Positions 6,821 through 7,740 of a stretch of 7,740 bases of DNA are shown piece by piece. The stretch's first letter is position 1, and every line of letters begins with the position of its first letter. The notes under the pieces are model-generated. The model saw only the letters and a program-made list of their open reading frames with translations. It did no database searches and was not told where the DNA came from. The translations under genes and the position numbers were made by a program. This DNA is from Komagataeibacter kakiaceti JCM 25156. Its GTDB lineage: Bacteria > Pseudomonadota > Alphaproteobacteria > Acetobacterales > Acetobacteraceae. Location: contig NZ_BAIO01000086.1 of the NCBI RefSeq assembly GCF_000613305.1, forward strand, positions 1-7,740, given 5' to 3'.

Positions 6821-6868
6821 TTTTCAGCATAAATATTGTGTGTTAATAAGCGGAAGGAGTGCATAATT

Positions 6869-7740
6869 ATGGATAAATTACCACATTACCCCGATATCAC
6901 CTCTATGAGCGGCCAGGCATCACGTCGCTCCATGCTTAAATATTTTTTTGCCACACTCCTGTTGCCGCCCATCTGTGCAATAGCTAAGGACACCAGCGCA
7001 AGTAACGCATCTATCCAAAATGCACTCGAAGCATGGGCAAATGCAGCGGGACTTTCTCCAGATATGCATCATGTCCGCACCATCATCGCCGATTATTTTG
7101 CGTCGACCCCTGAACATGCTTCGCTTCGCCAGCAGCGCCAACGCGCGGATGCGTTCTATCTTAACAACATTCCTCTTCCGGCTGATTTGCGGTTTACCGA
7201 TGTGAATACGCGACCTGTCAAAGGTGAATGGTCCACAGGCAAGCTGACCGCCCCTCATAAAATCATGCTCTATCTGCACGGTGGAGGATATGTTTTAGGT
7301 AGTCCAAAAGGATGGCGGCCAGTTAGCGCAGTGATTGGACGCGAAGCAGGGATCATGACTTTTTCACTTGCCTATCGTCTTGCTCCCGAACACCCGTTTC
7401 CCGCAGCGCTGGAAGATGCGTGCACAGCATATCGCTGGTTGCTGTCCATGAACTATTCTGCCAGGCAGATCATTATCGCTGGAGATTCTGCTGGTGGTGG
7501 TCTGGCCCTGGCAGTGATGTTCAAACTTCGCTCATTAGGATTGCCGTTGCCCGCAGCCGCTTTCGTGATGTCACCTTGGACGGATCTGACACTTGGTGGC
7601 GACACGATGGATCGACCTCTCGAGTACGACCCGTATAATATAAAGGCCGACAACCAAAGGAATGTGCAGGCCTATCTAAAAGGAGGGGATGTCCGGAATC
7701 CGTATGTATCGCCATTATTCGGTGATTTTCGCGGCTTTCC
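6869..7740 (+). CDS. Tat-exported alpha/beta hydrolase (hormone-sensitive-lipase/esterase type), 3' end beyond the window
   Basis: The first 290 codons of an esterase of the HSL (family IV, alpha/beta hydrolase_3) group are present. The oxyanion-hole motif HGGGY is at 137-141, and the nucleophile S207 lies in GDSAGG (205-210). SLAYRLAPEHPFPAALEDA (166-184) and MSPWTDLT (234-241) are also typical of this group. The catalytic Asp and His should lie in the missing C-terminal part. The N-terminus has a twin-arginine signal: SRRSMLK at 18-24, a hydrophobic stretch FFATLLLPPICAIA, and a likely cleavage after AIA at 37-39. The folded enzyme is therefore probably exported to the periplasm. The start is chosen by GGAAGGAG ending 9 nt before ATG. 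It is divergent from the dgo operon, and no functional link is evident. The natural ester or lactone substrate is unknown. Confidence 0.9.
   Translation, partial: MDKLPHYPDITSMSGQASRRSMLKYFFATLLLPPICAIAKDTSASNASIQNALEAWANAAGLSPDMHHVRTIIADYFASTPEHASLRQQRQRADAFYLNNIPLPADLRFTDVNTRPVKGEWSTGKLTAPHKIMLYLHGGGYVLGSPKGWRPVSAVIGREAGIMTFSLAYRLAPEHPFPAALEDACTAYRWLLSMNYSARQIIIAGDSAGGGLALAVMFKLRSLGLPLPAAAFVMSPWTDLTLGGDTMDRPLEYDPYNIKADNQRNVQAYLKGGDVRNPYVSPLFGDFRGF

Larger units (their letters stand above)
6304..6868. other. Divergent intergenic region between iclR and the esterase gene
   Basis: These 565 bp hold no convincing gene and are much richer in A+T than the flanking genes, notably 6401-6510 and 6700-6850. 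They must contain the promoters for the minus-strand dgo operon and the plus-strand esterase. Near iclR lies a set of TGGG/CCCA half-sites (6375-6395). Around 6511-6600 there is a GC-richer island with a 6-bp-stem hairpin (TGATGG/CCATCA, 6525-6544) and a TGACGTCA palindrome (6517-6524). A perfect TTGACA (6815-6820) lies ahead of the esterase. A 14-codon frame (6771-6815) has no credible ribosome-binding site. Confidence 0.5.

Overview
The window carries most of a D-galactonate catabolic operon on the minus strand, followed by a divergent, incomplete esterase gene on the plus strand. The coding parts are moderately GC-rich and the protein style is alphaproteobacterial. An acetic acid bacterium (Acetobacteraceae, Komagataeibacter/Gluconacetobacter type) is my best guess for the host, but no marker gene proves it.

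Layout from right to left, in the direction the operon is transcribed: an IclR-family regulator (about 6303-5531); dgoK, 2-keto-3-deoxygalactonate kinase (5544-4568); dgoA, KDPGal aldolase (4571-3956); dgoD, D-galactonate dehydratase (3909-2761); an MFS sugar-acid transporter (2638-1349); and an SMP-30/gluconolactonase-family lactonase (1352-384). Start and stop codons overlap at iclR/dgoK (14 bp), dgoK/dgoA (4 bp) and MFS/lactonase (4 bp), so translation is probably coupled. The proposed pathway is uptake by the MFS carrier, lactone opening by the SMP-30 protein, dehydration to KDGal by DgoD, phosphorylation by DgoK, and cleavage by DgoA to pyruvate and glyceraldehyde-3-phosphate (the De Ley-Doudoroff route).

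The most notable observation is that the first three genes each appear frameshifted. iclR has lost 1 base near its N-terminus, dgoK 1 base after codon 88, and dgoA 2 bases in a G run after codon 159. Restoring those bases gives full-length proteins of about 257, 325 and 205 residues. The last three genes are intact. Either the operon is decaying, with regulator, kinase and aldolase lost while uptake, lactonase and dehydratase remain, or the assembly under-calls homopolymers.

Two stretches lack a convincing gene. Positions 1-383, downstream of the lactonase gene, contain a perfect 18-bp palindrome and no recognisable gene. Positions 6304-6868 form a mostly AT-rich divergent intergenic region with an operator-like set of TGGG/CCCA half-sites near iclR and one GC-richer island. 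From 6869 to the right edge runs the first 290 codons of a Tat-exported alpha/beta hydrolase of the hormone-sensitive-lipase type.

I found no RNA gene, CRISPR array, complete insertion sequence or wholly new system. The interest lies in the broken operon, its non-standard regulator and transporter, and a few regulatory-looking sites.
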